64,000 nucleotides of DNA from Hordeum vulgare subsp. vulgare (taxonomy: Eukaryota > Streptophyta > Magnoliopsida > Poales > Poaceae). The stretch spans positions 490,613,763 to 490,677,762 of the forward strand of contig NC_058524.1 in NCBI RefSeq assembly GCF_904849725.1, read 5' to 3'. Made by a program: the position numbers and the translations under genes. Positions 12,366 to 22,367 of the stretch are shown here, in pieces; the stretch's first letter is position 1; every line of letters begins with the position of its first letter. The notes beneath the pieces are model-generated. The model had not been told where the DNA came from and did no database searches. It was given only the letters and a program-made list of their open reading frames with translations.

Positions 12366-12626
12366 CAGCACTTTAATCCCGGTTTTTATCTGAAACCGGG
12401 ACTAATAGCCTACCCTTTAGTCCCGGTTCGTGCCACAAACCGGGACTAATGATCCGTGGCATGCCATGTGGCAGTCGCTGGATCTTTAGTCCCGGGTTTT
12501 GCCCCGAACCGGGACTAATGAGATGAACCGAACTGGGAGCAATGCCTGGCATTGGTCCCGGTTTTGATTTGAACCGGGACTAATGGTCTTTCGGTCCTCG
12601 GCCGAAAAACCCTTTTTCTACTAGTT
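12366..12626. repeat. CACTA subterminal hairpins and degenerate terminus
   Basis: Four inverted repeats of the AGTCCCGGTT/AACCGGGACT type occur at about 12371-12408, 12417-12451, 12485-12520 and 12553-12584, ending in CCCTTTTTCTACTAGT at 12611-12626. Confidence 0.82.
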
Positions 12627-12639
12627 ACTGCTTATTAAG

Positions 12640-13080
12640 ATATAGTTTGCGTTGGGTATGCTGAGAAAGAAGACCCACAAGTGGATTTGTTGTCTTCCTA
12701 GGAACAAATCTTATAATATGTAGTGCAAAAAGATGGGAAACAGTCTCCAAATCAAGTACTGAGGCTAGGTATAAGGCTCTAGGAAATGCCACGGCTGAAT
12801 TTATGTGGATTCAAACTTTGCTTTCTGAGCTTGGAATCAAAACTCCACAAACTGTAAGATTATTGTGTGATAATATTGGTGCAACCTATCTTTCAGCTAA
12901 TCATGTTTTTTTGTTGATTTCCACTTCTCAAAGAAGGAGTAGCTCGCAATGTATTTCACATAAGGTTCATATCTACTGGTGATCAACTAACTCATGGGGT
13001 CACAAAACTTCTCAGCGTGAGAAGGCTGGATGAGTTGAGGTACAATCTCAACCTTGGAAGAGTCACTTAGGTTTAGATTA
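12640..13080 (+). pseudogene. Copia retrotransposon pol remnant (RNase H C-terminus)
   Basis: The translation shows the end of a Copia RNase H domain: [16 protein letters not shown] sequence at about 12675, [19 protein letters not shown] at about 12748, [15 protein letters not shown] at about 12866, then, after a frame break near 12911, RKLDELRYNLNL-like sequence near 13030. The usual HIEVDFHFVRE segment is disrupted. The fragment begins right after the CACTA terminus and ends with a purine tract, so it is the 3' end of a degenerate Copia element. Not functional. Confidence 0.8.
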
Positions 13081-13089
13081 AGGGGAGGT

Positions 13090-13262
13090 TGGAATAGTAG
13101 TACACAGATAGGACTTTGTGTTTAAAGTTGTATGCACTTTTATCTCTTCTTCTATTTATTTCCTCTCAATACCGACCTTCTGTGTAAAAGATCTGTTGAT
13201 TCCCCATATAAATATAACTGCGGACTGAACAAAGGGTTCTACGCTTCCCAAACAACTTTACA
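13090..13262 (+). repeat. Probable 3' LTR of the Copia remnant
   Basis: It follows a polypurine tract (AGGGGAGGT, 13081-13089), starts TGGAATAG, contains CCATATAAATA at about 13204-13214 and plausibly ends ...CTTTACA at 13262. The end is inferred and no second LTR is available to confirm it. Confidence 0.45.
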
Positions 13263-14090
13263 CTCCTCTCTCGCCCCCCGCTGCACAGGCGTCATCGTCG
13301 TTTTCGTTCATCTCGGACTCCACTCCCGCGTCCTACTTCATGGGCATGGTTGTCGGCGTCATTACTTCCGGCCTTCTCTCCCATGTCGTGCTACACTGGA
13401 GCCATCGCCGACGATGTTCCTCTAGGCCTCCTCGCATGCGTCCTACTACGATGTTGTCCGTGTCCTTTCTCTCGGCCTCCTTGTCTCTGTCCTACTACAT
13501 AGTCGTCGGTGTCGTTCCTTTCAGCCTTATCTCCCGTATCCAACTACATTAACGCTGCCATGGTGCGCGCACTTCATTTCTCCTCTCCCGTTGTTGCCTC
13601 AGTGCTCCTCTGCACAATCTTTTTCTCCATTGACGATGGTAGCAACTAGTTCGGCATGGCGCCGACGGGAACGCTCGCCCGCGACTCCATGCTTGTCGTG
13701 TCGGACGCGACGCCGTAGTCATCATCCACAGCAGTCGTGAAGCACTCTAATGTAACTCTGTGTTTAAGTGTGAGTATTAATTCTTAATTATATTTCATAT
13801 ATGCAACCAAATACCGTTAGTTGCATGAGCCAAGTGAATGTAGGCACCAAACGTCGGGCCAAAATTATTTCCCTAATGCAGTGCGGGCAACCAAACGACG
13901 TACATATGATGATTTTTTACGTGTTTTTTTTCTCAAGTAGGCTCAACTAAGACATACATGCAATGCACACAAATTCACAACCAGCCATCAAACACGTCCC
14001 AGGAGAATGCACGGCTCCCGTGAATGGTAGAATCTTTTTTCTTCTCAGCTCCGTTTGTACGTGCAAGTTTTAATTAGCAGCAAAACAGAA
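13263..14090. other. Gene-free stretch with a degenerate ~75-bp minisatellite
   Basis: 13330-13555 holds about three degraded copies of a unit beginning CGTCCTACT(T/A)C, each with GTCGGCGTC- and CTCTCCC-like blocks. The rest (13560-14090) is unique-looking sequence with no convincing reading frame or family signal. It includes the 3' flank of the RING gene. Confidence 0.4.
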
Positions 14091-14741
14091 CTACACTGGT
14101 GGCAACCTCTCATCCGACGACTGCGGCGCCTCTTCCGGCTCGGAGGCTTTGGCTGTCATCCGCGGCGGGGGCGGCGAGATCACGCACCGGCACATTGGGC
14201 ACGTCCTGTGCGAGTCCAGCCACATGTCTATGCACTCCACGTGGAAGACGTGTTTGCACGCCGGCAGCTGCCGCACCATCTCGCCGCCGTGGATGTCCTC
14301 CAGACAAACCGGGCACATCACGCAGCTTGGGGCCGCCAGCTCGGCGTCGCTGTCGCCTGCCTCCAGCGGGCACACGTACGCGAACGCCGCAGGCGCGTCC
14401 AGCACGTGCGCGCGCGCGCACCGGCCGGGTGCCCCCGGCCTCCCACCTGACCTAGCCGTGAGAGCAAGCACAGGACTCACCGGCCTCCCCGTACCACGGC
14501 GAACCCATGATGTCCTGGGCGCGAAGCAGCCGAGGACGACGAGCAGCGACGCGACAGCTACGGCGAAGGCGCCGGCCTTCCAGGCCCCGACGGTGGCGGC
14601 GAGCACGCAGAAGAGAAGGATGGCCACGCAGGCGACGGCGATGCCGTAGAAGGCGCGATACCTGGCGACGTCGTTGTTGCCGACGGCGTCGCCGTCGCTG
14701 TAGCGGGAGCTCGCCGAGAGCCTCGGGTAAAGGTTGAGCAT
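14091..14741 (-). CDS. RING-H2 finger protein, ATL-like E3 ubiquitin ligase
   Basis: A 216-residue single-exon protein. It has a hydrophobic region at about residues 31-72 that could form one or two membrane spans, a basic/Gly-Pro-rich linker (80-110), then a complete RING-H2 motif with ligands C143, C146, C162, H164, H167, C170, C181 and C184. The signature [14 protein letters not shown] and the Trp at 174 fit E2 binding. This layout (N-terminal membrane segment, C-terminal RING-H2) is that of plant ATL ligases, which sit in membranes and pass ubiquitin from an E2 to a substrate. I do not see a clear GLD motif before the RING, so assignment to the ATL subgroup is tentative while the RING call is firm. 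The chosen ATG at 14741 gives the full membrane segment. A 20-bp direct repeat spans the start region. The gene is very GC-rich, unlike the flanking repeats. Confidence 0.88.
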   Translation of the reverse strand: MLNLYPRLSASSRYSDGDAVGNNDVARYRAFYGIAVACVAILLFCVLAATVGAWKAGAFAVAVASLLVVLGCFAPRTSWVRRGTGRPVSPVLALTARSGGRPGAPGRCARAHVLDAPAAFAYVCPLEAGDSDAELAAPSCVMCPVCLEDIHGGEMVRQLPACKHVFHVECIDMWLDSHRTCPMCRCVISPPPPRMTAKASEPEEAPQSSDERLPPV

Positions 14742-14787
14742 GATGAGCTGAGTTGAGTGCAGACACCAGAGCCTCGGGTAAAGGTTG
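14717..14787 (-). repeat. 20-bp direct repeat across the start of the RING-H2 gene
   Basis: AGAGCCTCGGGTAAAGGTTG occurs at 14717-14736 (coding, residues NLYPRL) and again at 14768-14787 (5' leader), 51 bp apart. Because 51 is a multiple of three, the leader copy reads the same residues in frame, but I found no in-frame upstream ATG. Confidence 0.85.
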
Positions 14788-14835
14788 TACGTACTCGTCG
14801 AGGATGCAGTGCTGCCACCAACGTTTCGGGGGCAA

Positions 14836-14842
14836 CTTATAG
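14836..14842 (-). promoter_or_regulatory. Possible TATA box of the RING-H2 gene
   Basis: CTATAAG on the minus strand about 95 bp upstream of the ATG, a usual distance for a short plant 5' UTR. Supported by position only. Confidence 0.4.
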
Positions 14843-14885
14843 TGTCCGGTCGGCTTAAGGATTTAGCGCAAGGCTTTGGCGTGTC

Positions 14886-15664
14886 GCCGCTGCTGCTGCA
14901 GTTTGATTAACTTTTTTCCAAGTAGAAATTGATGGACTTGGTGGTCTTCAGTACGCTGCCTGAAGTACGGCAGCATACAAAATTACGGTGTTGCATTGAC
15001 GTGTTGACCAGATGACAGGCGCATTTGCTCAAAGAAAAAGATTGACCGGCACATGGCGGCTGCAGACTGGGCACGGCCTGATACATATTTTCAAGTTTAA
15101 GTCCATTCCAGGTGGCACCCGATATATGTATAAAAACTTGTCTTTTCGGGAAGGGGATTTGTGGTTCTCGAATGTCACACACCTTTATATGAATATAGCA
15201 CTAAAAATATATATTAAAACTTTTAAAAATTCTGAAATGGACGTATGTCATTGCACACCCGTGTTCAGTTTCATGGAAAATGGACCCATGTGGTAATATC
15301 AGTAAAAAAGACAAAAAAAAATTGTATGTGCAAAAAAAACTGAACACGTAACGTATGTCGGACCGTCATTTTTATGTCACGGGTATCATGGGAATCCATT
15401 CCCTACGAAAATGAACCCGGTGTACAATGAGCATTCATGTTTCATATGTCAAAATTTCAGATTTTTTAAATTTTCTGATATTTTATTTAATGTTGTTTAC
15501 ATATAGGGACGTGCGACACCCGGGTGCTTCAATGCATTTTCCGTGTTTCCGCTACTGTCTAACTTTGTCGATCAAGTAAGATGGAATTGTGCCACAAAAA
15601 GAACGAGTGTTGTAAGATGGAATAAACACATGTGTGTTAGCAATATAGGGTGACAATATGGGGC
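14886..15664. other. Intergenic; possible short non-autonomous DNA transposon
   Basis: No gene is visible. The edges at about 15108 (GGTGGCACCCGATATATG) and 15530 (reverse of CATATAGGGACGTGCGACACC) are weakly inverted, so a ~420-bp degraded element is possible. Much of the interior is A/T-rich. Confidence 0.25.
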
Positions 15665-15666
15665 AG

Positions 15667-15972
15667 ACATTTTTCTAACATAGTACAAAGCAGACGCTCA
15701 TACATGTGCATATACATTCATCGCTATGAACGCATGCATGCATATCTTATACCTGTGAACACCTTTGAGAGACATAGCAGGACGCCATCTTGAGATTGAT
15801 GAAGTCGCCACGGCACATTTGTAGTTGACGGGAACATTTTCTTCCACTGAAAGCATATCATCGAAAGGTCTGAAATACATTCGGAAAAATGCGAGCATCA
15901 GGTCTAGGACTTGAATCCTGATGGGCTGGAGCCTGGCGAAACCACTGACTACTAACCATCCGACCACGTATT
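15667..15972 (-). mobile_element. tRNA-derived SINE (Au-SINE-like)
   Basis: Read on the minus strand from about 15972, this starts with a tRNA-like head: a box A-like TGGTTAGTAGTCAGTGG (15942-15958) and a box B-like GGATTCAAGTCCT (15906-15918), with normal pol III promoter spacing. A body follows that I recognise as a common Triticeae repeat (CATCTCAAGATGG-like and GTGTTCACAGG-like segments). It ends with a T/A-rich tail near 15667. Non-coding. Confidence 0.62.
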
Positions 15973-16007
15973 GAACTTTTCTTAGGCAACCGAACGTTTG
16001 ATCCGTG

Positions 16008-16124
16008 CACTACTAGAAAAAAAACTATACACAGTAATTTAATAGTGACACGGAATAAAGAAGTCGCGTAGCACTAGCGCACGTTTTGTAAAAGGCGGTG
16101 TTGCAGGTAAACCATAGCAGTAGC
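16008..16124 (+). mobile_element. CACTA terminus fragment (left part)
   Basis: It begins CACTACTAGAAAAAAAAC, a canonical CACTA terminus, and is cut at 16124 by the LTR of the Gypsy element. The likely continuation is the CACTA-like hairpin DNA right of that Gypsy element at 39248-39504, but this pairing is inferred. Confidence 0.6.
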
Positions 16125-17681
16125 TGATACTTGTGATATGTTTTGGGTTTTTCCTCGAGGAGGATGGAGATGATGCAGCAAAGTATAGATAAGTATTTCC
16201 CTCAATAGAATCAAGGTTATCGAACCAATAGGAGAACCACGCAATTTCCCGTTACCAACACCTATACAAAAAAGACCACACATTTGTTGCCAACGCGGGC
16301 AAGAGGGTTGTCAAACCCCTTGAACTCGTTACTTGCAAGCGATAAGTAGTGATAGATAGATAGCTGAAATATATTAAATATAAAAGTAAATGCAAATAAT
16401 AAAAGGTGGTGAGGTATTTAGAGTTTTGTAAATATATTTGTGAATAGACCCGGGGACCATAGTTTTTGCTAGAGGTTTCTCTCTCGTAGAAAGCATACGG
16501 TGGATAAAGAAATTAGAGTTGGACAACTGATAGAAAAGTGCATAGTTATGCAATATTTATTCATGGCAATGATCATCACATATAGGCATCACATCTGTAA
16601 GCAAGTAGACCACTCCTGTCTGCATCTACTAGTATTACTCCACCCATTGACCGCTAAGCAGCATACATCAAGAGTATTAAGTAAAACGGAGTAGTGCTTG
16701 AAGAACAATGACATGATGTAGACAAAGAAAATCCAATTAATATGAATCAACCCCATTATTTTATCCTTAGTAGCAGCAATACAAATGTGTGTCGTGTTCC
16801 CTACTTTGTCAGTGGGATATAGAGCACCGCAAGATTGAACCCACTACAACGCACCTCTCACACTGAACATAGATCATTGTAATTGGTCAGACCAAATTAA
16901 TAGATCAGAAAGAATTACGAAGCTATCATAATCATGCATATAATAATTCACAGAGGACTCAAATATATTTTATGAATAATATAAACATAAACCCACAATT
17001 CATCTGATCCCAACAAACGCACCTCACAAAGTGATTACATAAGATAGACCACCGCGAGGAACGTGGTGATCATGACAACAAAGAACATAGAGAGAGATAT
17101 CCATCTAGGTACTAACTACAAAGTTGTATGTCTATGGTGAACTTAACACATCATCGTGGGAGCACCAAGGTTGGTATAGAGGCCCTCCATGATCGAACCC
17201 CGACAGAGCACCGGAATAGGGCTCCAGATGGGCACACAACAGAACACAGACTTGTGATGGCGAAAAAAGTGTTTTGGGAGGCTCCTTAGGGTTTTTGGGA
17301 TTAGTAAGAATGTATAGGACAGATTGGAACGTCCCAGGCCAAGGGAGGTGGTGCCAAGCCATCAGGGCACGGCCAATCACCCAGGCGCGCCCTATTGGCT
17401 TCGCGCCACCTCCTGGGGCCTCCGATCTCCTTCTGAAGCTTCGAGGTCCTTATTTTGTCTAGAAAAAAATTCATAACATTTTGGGGTATTTGGACTTCGT
17501 TTGGTATCGTATTTCTGAAAAGTCAAAAACATGCAGAAAACAACAATTGGCATTTGGCACTCGTTTAATGGGTTAGTGCTCAAAAATAATATAAACAACA
17601 AGTAAATGCCTAAAAATCATCCTAGAGTGATAATATAATAGCGTAAAACAATAAAAAATATAGATAAATTGGAGAAGTATG
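16125..17681 (-). repeat. 3' LTR of the degenerate Gypsy element
   Basis: Aligns along its length with 37573-39247, starting TGATACTTGTGAT on the plus strand and ending near GGAGAAGTAT. The exact inner edge is blurred by a small change at 17680-17685. Confidence 0.78.
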
Positions 17682-18215
17682 AGCATCCTCAAGCTTAATT
17701 CCTGCTGGTCCTCGAGTAGGTAAATGACAAAAACATAATTTTTGATGTGACATGATACCAAACATGTAATCTCTTGCAGGTATGATCATTAAGAAACAAT
17801 GAATTAACAAACATCAACATAGTAATATCCATGAACATAAGTAACATAATTATCAATGTTCAGAATATACGATCCTTAAAGAATGTTTACCCCCCATTCA
17901 TTTCCTCATATTGGCATGGCATGGATCCGTCTTCACCACATAAATACAAATGTCAAGAACCATGGTATTAAGCCAGACAATCGGATTTTACTTTCTAACA
18001 AGCTTCGGCTTTTTATTACTCACTCAATACATGAGCGTGAACCATGGACATAGCATATAGGTGGAACAGAATGTGATGGTAGGTTTCAAATGGGTAAAAG
18101 TAGAGAAGAATAAACTCTAGCATCAACCAAGCGGATCAACGGGCTATGGACGCCCATCAATCATATCAATGCAAGGAGTAGGGATTGCCATGCAACGGAT
18201 GCACTAGAGCTATAA
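17682..18215 (-). other. Internal non-coding sequence of the degenerate Gypsy element
   Basis: Directly follows the 3' LTR and includes the purine-rich tract GCTTGAGGATG (minus strand) expected next to a 3' LTR. No reading frame of interest; it stops at the chromovirus insertion. Confidence 0.6.
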
Positions 18216-21200
18216 TGTAACATCCCAATTTTCCTAATTGGGAATGTTTTACATTGTAGCTAAGCATCTATGCATATTGATTGAAATAAAGTTGGCATTT
18301 GAATTATTTCGACTTTTGTTTTTGCATTTCTATTTTTCCTCACACGAGAAATGCCGGGAAAATAATCTCTTGCACGCAAGAGAGAGAGCGGAGGAAAATG
18401 ACCCTCCAAAGTGCGGGGCATTTCTGAAATAATTGGAGCCAAGAAATGCAAAGTTTTATCGTGAGAATATTTGCAAAAATAAATAAAGCATTTAGGGGAT
18501 TTTTTGAAAAAACATTTTTTAAAAGTTTTTATTTTTGCTTTGGAAAAATGTTAATCGAGTAGAGGATATTTTTCTGATTTTTTTGGTATATAATACCCCA
18601 TATTAAATATTTTATTTGTTTCCTTTTTATTCCCTTTTAATTTATGTTTCGGAAAAAGATTAAAATAGGAAAGGTTTTTTTTCAAAAGGAAACTGCAGCC
18701 GGCGCTTGATAGTAGTGGGCCGAAATCCCCCCGAGGTCGGGATCCGAGATCCCTAAGGATCGGCCGACCGACCCCAGCGCCTCTCTCTCCCTCTCACTGC
18801 CAGCGGGCCCCCCTTGGCCGAAACCCACCCCAGCTCGGCCATCTCCTTCCTCCTCTTGCCTCTCCCCTTTCCAAAAATCGAGCCCGAGCCCGAGCCTCCC
18901 AGGATCGCCGGGATCTCCCCGGATCCCCCTGCCCCCTTCCCTCCCGAGCGCCCCACCCCGCATATATATACTGCCCCGGCTGCCCGCACCCCGTTCCCCA
19001 TCGCCACGTCGTCCCGCCGCCCCCAAGCCGCCCTGCTGCAGCCACCGCCGGAGCACCCGAAGCTCGGCCGCCTCCGGCCGCTCACTGCAGTCGCCTCCGG
19101 CCACCCCGACCACTTCCCGACGACACCATCACGCTCGCCGCCTTCGCCCGCACCCTCTGGAGCTCTCGCCGCCGCCGGAGACCCTCTGCAGCGCCGTCCC
19201 CGACCTCGCCTGAGCCGCCGCCGCCGTCAAGCTCTCGCCGGAGTCATCCCCGCCGGTGAGCACCCCCATCCCCCTCCTCCACCGTTGGATCCTACACCTA
19301 CGCGCTAGATTAGAAGTAGGTAACCCTTCGGCTTTGTTAAGAAAACCGTTCGGTTTTCTATTACTATTAGTTAGCCGAGCAGTTTTTTTCTTTACTTTGC
19401 GAACGTTCGTTGGATTAGCTACGCAGCACTCACCCCTTAGCCAATCAGGGACTGCCACGTAGTCTGTTAGCTACTGTTTTATTTTCTGTTTAGTTCCAAA
19501 AACAGCAAAGTTTCAGTTTTGTTTTGACCATAGCTTTTGATCCCGAAGTCCAATGATGTTGATTCTTGTTCCAGTAGATCCCAATTTTTCTATAGTTTTT
19601 AAAAATATATATTTGGTCTATGTTTGAAATTTTATAATATGAATTAGATCAGATTTAGTTTAAACCTTGTTTTGCTTATTCCAGGAGTTTAAAAAATGAT
19701 TTTGAGTTGATTCTTCTTGCTACTGCTTCCTAGTGATTATATCTTACTGTGGTAGAAGTTTCAAAAAAATTCAAATATTTTTACTTGGGTTTTTAACAGA
19801 AACAAGTTTCTGCCTTAGTGACGTGTAGTGAATTCTTTCACTTAGGCCATAGCAAACTTTTACTTGTGATGTTATTTTACTTGTTGCTTGATTGTAGTGC
19901 TTACGGTGTGTATTTTGTTTGTATCGGTAGATCACCCGGAGTGCGAAGCTTGTTACTTAGAAGCGCTCGATCAAGACAACTATCATCAAGGCAAGTCATT
20001 TTGATCATTCTATTTCCTATGTTTTCGATGCATGGTAGTTTCACCTTTCTTTGCCCAATTGGATGCTGCCTAGGTACTTGGAAATTTTAGTATAGGTTGT
20101 AGTATCATGTGGTAGGCACACAACAACCTCGATACTTGGCCCCGGGACGACAAATTTCTTATTGCTATGCTTGAGTAGACGGGTTTTTGGTTGAGTGCAT
20201 AACACGAGTGATGCGAGGTTGATTAAATAATCAAGACCGGTTAAGACAAGATTTTCAAGACCTCGGACGCAATGCAACTCTGGGTGAAGGACGGTTGAAC
20301 GGCGCCCTCGAGAAACCAGTGGATGACCCGGGATGCTGGAGACGGCCATGACATCCTGCGGAAAGCTTCACCCAGGCTCGAAGAGACGGACGAAGACTTC
20401 AAGACTCAAGGCTTACCAGCACAGCCACAAGTCATTATGGGCTCTGGCTTGGTTGGACAACGCGGCGACTCTGGACAGGCGGTGCTAGCAGATGTAGAAG
20501 AACGGTAGGAATGGATGGGCACCGACAGGGATTCGGAGGGACCCGTTGAAAGACCATGTTTTGATCTTCTGGTCTTCAAACACCCTGAAGTGCGAGGACA
20601 AACACGGAGGCGATCAAATCTTGTGGGGAACGTGTGCAAAACTCTGTAGAGTGCCCAACCTAATCGATTAGCCGTGTCCACGGTCATGGGCAACTTGAGC
20701 CGAAGGCATTGAAATTCCCCTGTACTCTCGGCACAACTTAATAATGATGTGGGTGTTAACAACTATTCGGGTACGAGAATTGGTTGGCGGAACCATCTCG
20801 TTAACAACAAACAATGTAGTAATATTTTGCTTCCAACCCCTCTTGTTGTAGGATAAAATTGGCTTTATGCAAAAACTTATAGCCCCACCTGCCAAATATG
20901 CATGTAGAGATAGTTCACTATTATTTTACTCCTCTTTGATGACTTGCCGGCATATTCCGTATGCTGACCTACACGGCTGCAACGTATCATGTTGCAGAGT
21001 ACTTTTCCGACCAGGAGTGAGGCTACGATCTACGCTCAGCGACATGCCCTGGAGTCGGATGGACTCGTCTATCTGATGCTTCCTCTAGTCTTCGTTAGAT
21101 ATCTCATGAGATGGCCTTCAGCCACTTTATTGTAATCCTTTATTGTAATAAAGTACTCATTATGAGATTTCGATTAATAAAGCTGTGTGATTGAACTCTT

Positions 21201-21295
21201 GAATATATACATTATGTACTGAGTGTGTACCAGCATGATCTTGGGATGGTACGACAACACCAGAGGCTTGACTCGTCTTGAGTCGGGTCGCTACA
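18216..21295 (+). repeat. 5' LTR of the chromovirus
   Basis: TGTAACATCCC...GGTCGCTACA. It has an AT-rich U3, a TATA box at about 18961, a GC-rich leader-like block (18700-19260), then AT-rich sequence with splice-like signals (donor CCGGTGAGC at 19256, GC-type donor AAGGCAAGT at 19991). Reading frames over the GC block are shifted and rearranged in the 3' LTR copy. Confidence 0.93.
18961..18970 (+). promoter_or_regulatory. LTR TATA box (chromovirus 5' LTR)
   Basis: CATATATATACTGCC at the start of the GC-rich leader, repeated as CTATATATACTGCC at about 27558 in the 3' LTR. Confidence 0.6.
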
Positions 21296-21299
21296 AAAA

Positions 21300-21313
21300 T
21301 GGTATTCAGAGCA
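21300..21313 (+). other. Primer binding site, initiator tRNA-Met type
   Basis: TGGTATTCAGAGC lies five bases after the 5' LTR end. It differs from the canonical TGGTATCAGAGC by one inserted T. Confidence 0.7.
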
Positions 21314-21444
21314 CACGCTGACCATAGGACGTAACCTCTAGGAATGGAAAAGCCTTAGGAAGAAAACTATTTTCTTATGTCTATAAATCCTCTATTTTCT
21401 CTTCTGATCATTTCTGACTTCTCTCCGATTTTCCAATGTTTTAG

Positions 21445-22152
21445 ATGGCCACCTTCATCCCTGTTAAGTTCACGGAGTTTTGCCAGCCCGACGCCGCTAT
21501 GCCTTTCGGAAAGGAGCTGGTACAGATGACCAAGGACTTGAGGATTGCTCTGCCGACTATCACAGGGAAGCCGACTTCGTCTTACCCGGAGGATTCACGC
21601 TACAGGATCGAGGTGCACGTTCCCGGAAGGACATTCGAGCCGCGCACTGAGCCGGTGGATTTCAAGTTCATCGCACCCAACTGGATTCTCGGAAGGGACA
21701 TGGCGGTCCATTGTGCACTCGGACGTATCAAGGAAGAGTACAAAGGCTGCCCTATTTCACCAGACCTATTCACGGTATCCCGGAGAAGCGAAGACAAAGA
21801 AATCATCTCAAGCAAGACCAAGGACGCTCTCCTGTCTTATGCCCAGACCTTGGAGAAGCACAGCGGGACTCTGGAGCATCGTGTGATCAAGGACGCCAGG
21901 AAGATAAAGCAACTGTCGCTCCGCGAACTCGAACTCGAAGAAGCAGCCCCGGAAGCCCACTATGAGCACGAACTGGAGGTGAAGGACTTTCTGGAGAGGA
22001 TCGAGAAGCTGAAGACTCGAGTTGCATACCTGGAGGAGGAACTGGACATGGGCGAGAACCTTCATCCCGAAGGTGACGTAGCCCCCTTGATCAGCAACGA
22101 CGAGGACTATGAAGAAGGCTCCACCAAAGGACCCATCACCATGCTTTTCTGA
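21445..22152 (+). CDS. Extra ORF of the chromovirus, unknown protein with coiled coil
   Basis: An intact 235-residue frame between the primer site and gag, in a place where most plant Gypsy elements have only leader. I do not recognise a domain. Residues about 50-105 form a compact segment with EVHVPGRTFEPRTEPVDF and WILGRDMAVHCALGRI, reminiscent of uncharacterised proteins from grass repeats. Residues about 125-205 are charged and helical with a heptad-like LERIEKLKTRVAYLEEEL, so a coiled coil and self-association are likely. The C-terminus is acidic (NDEDYEEGS). The ATG directly follows CCAATGTTTTAG, a good splice acceptor. About 110 bp after the stop there is GAATAAAATG, a possible poly(A) signal. 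The frame is open although gag-pol is broken. Confidence 0.7.
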   Translation: MATFIPVKFTEFCQPDAAMPFGKELVQMTKDLRIALPTITGKPTSSYPEDSRYRIEVHVPGRTFEPRTEPVDFKFIAPNWILGRDMAVHCALGRIKEEYKGCPISPDLFTVSRRSEDKEIISSKTKDALLSYAQTLEKHSGTLEHRVIKDARKIKQLSLRELELEEAAPEAHYEHELEVKDFLERIEKLKTRVAYLEEELDMGENLHPEGDVAPLISNDEDYEEGSTKGPITMLF

Positions 22153-22367
22153 GGAGGACACTTAGACTAGACCACCAAATTTACTTTATCGTTAAACGTT
22201 TTAGGCCGATGTTTAGGATTATCGAATTTTTGTATCCCCGTGTGAACCTTTGTGATGGTATTGAATAAAATGTGTGGTGTGATACGTGTTTGTTGCATCT
22301 CATATGGGTAGTGTAATTACTCTTAGACCATTGTTCTATGCTAATCTCACCCCTCTACAAACATCAG

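Larger units (their letters stand above)
9163..12626. mobile_element. Second CACTA element (right-hand part), split by the LARD
   Basis: The right end shows the AGTCCCGGTT...AACCGGGACT subterminal hairpins typical of a grass CACTA family, then CCCTTTTTCTACTAGT, the reverse of a CACTAGTAGAAAAAGGG terminus with its last base changed. Left of this are two tandem arrays (9163-10075 and 10082-12240) with no coding capacity. The left boundary at 9163 is the edge of the LARD insertion, so the other half of this CACTA should lie beyond the LARD, left of the window. Immediately right of 12626 Copia pol sequence resumes, so the CACTA probably inserted into a Copia element. No transposase is visible in this part. 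Confidence 0.7.

Noticed and set aside
15906..15958. Possible tRNA gene (box A/B-like sequence)
   Set aside because: No cloverleaf or anticodon stem; it is the head of a tRNA-derived SINE.
18682..19308. Pro-rich 164-residue plus-strand ORF and its minus-strand partners
   Set aside because: Located in the chromovirus LTR; the copy at 27373-27840 changes frame and C-terminus, so no conserved protein.
20041..20349. Minus-strand ~100-residue ORF present in both chromovirus LTRs (also 28624-28932)
   Set aside because: Shared only because the LTRs are duplicates. No recognisable domain, and antisense to the LTR leader.
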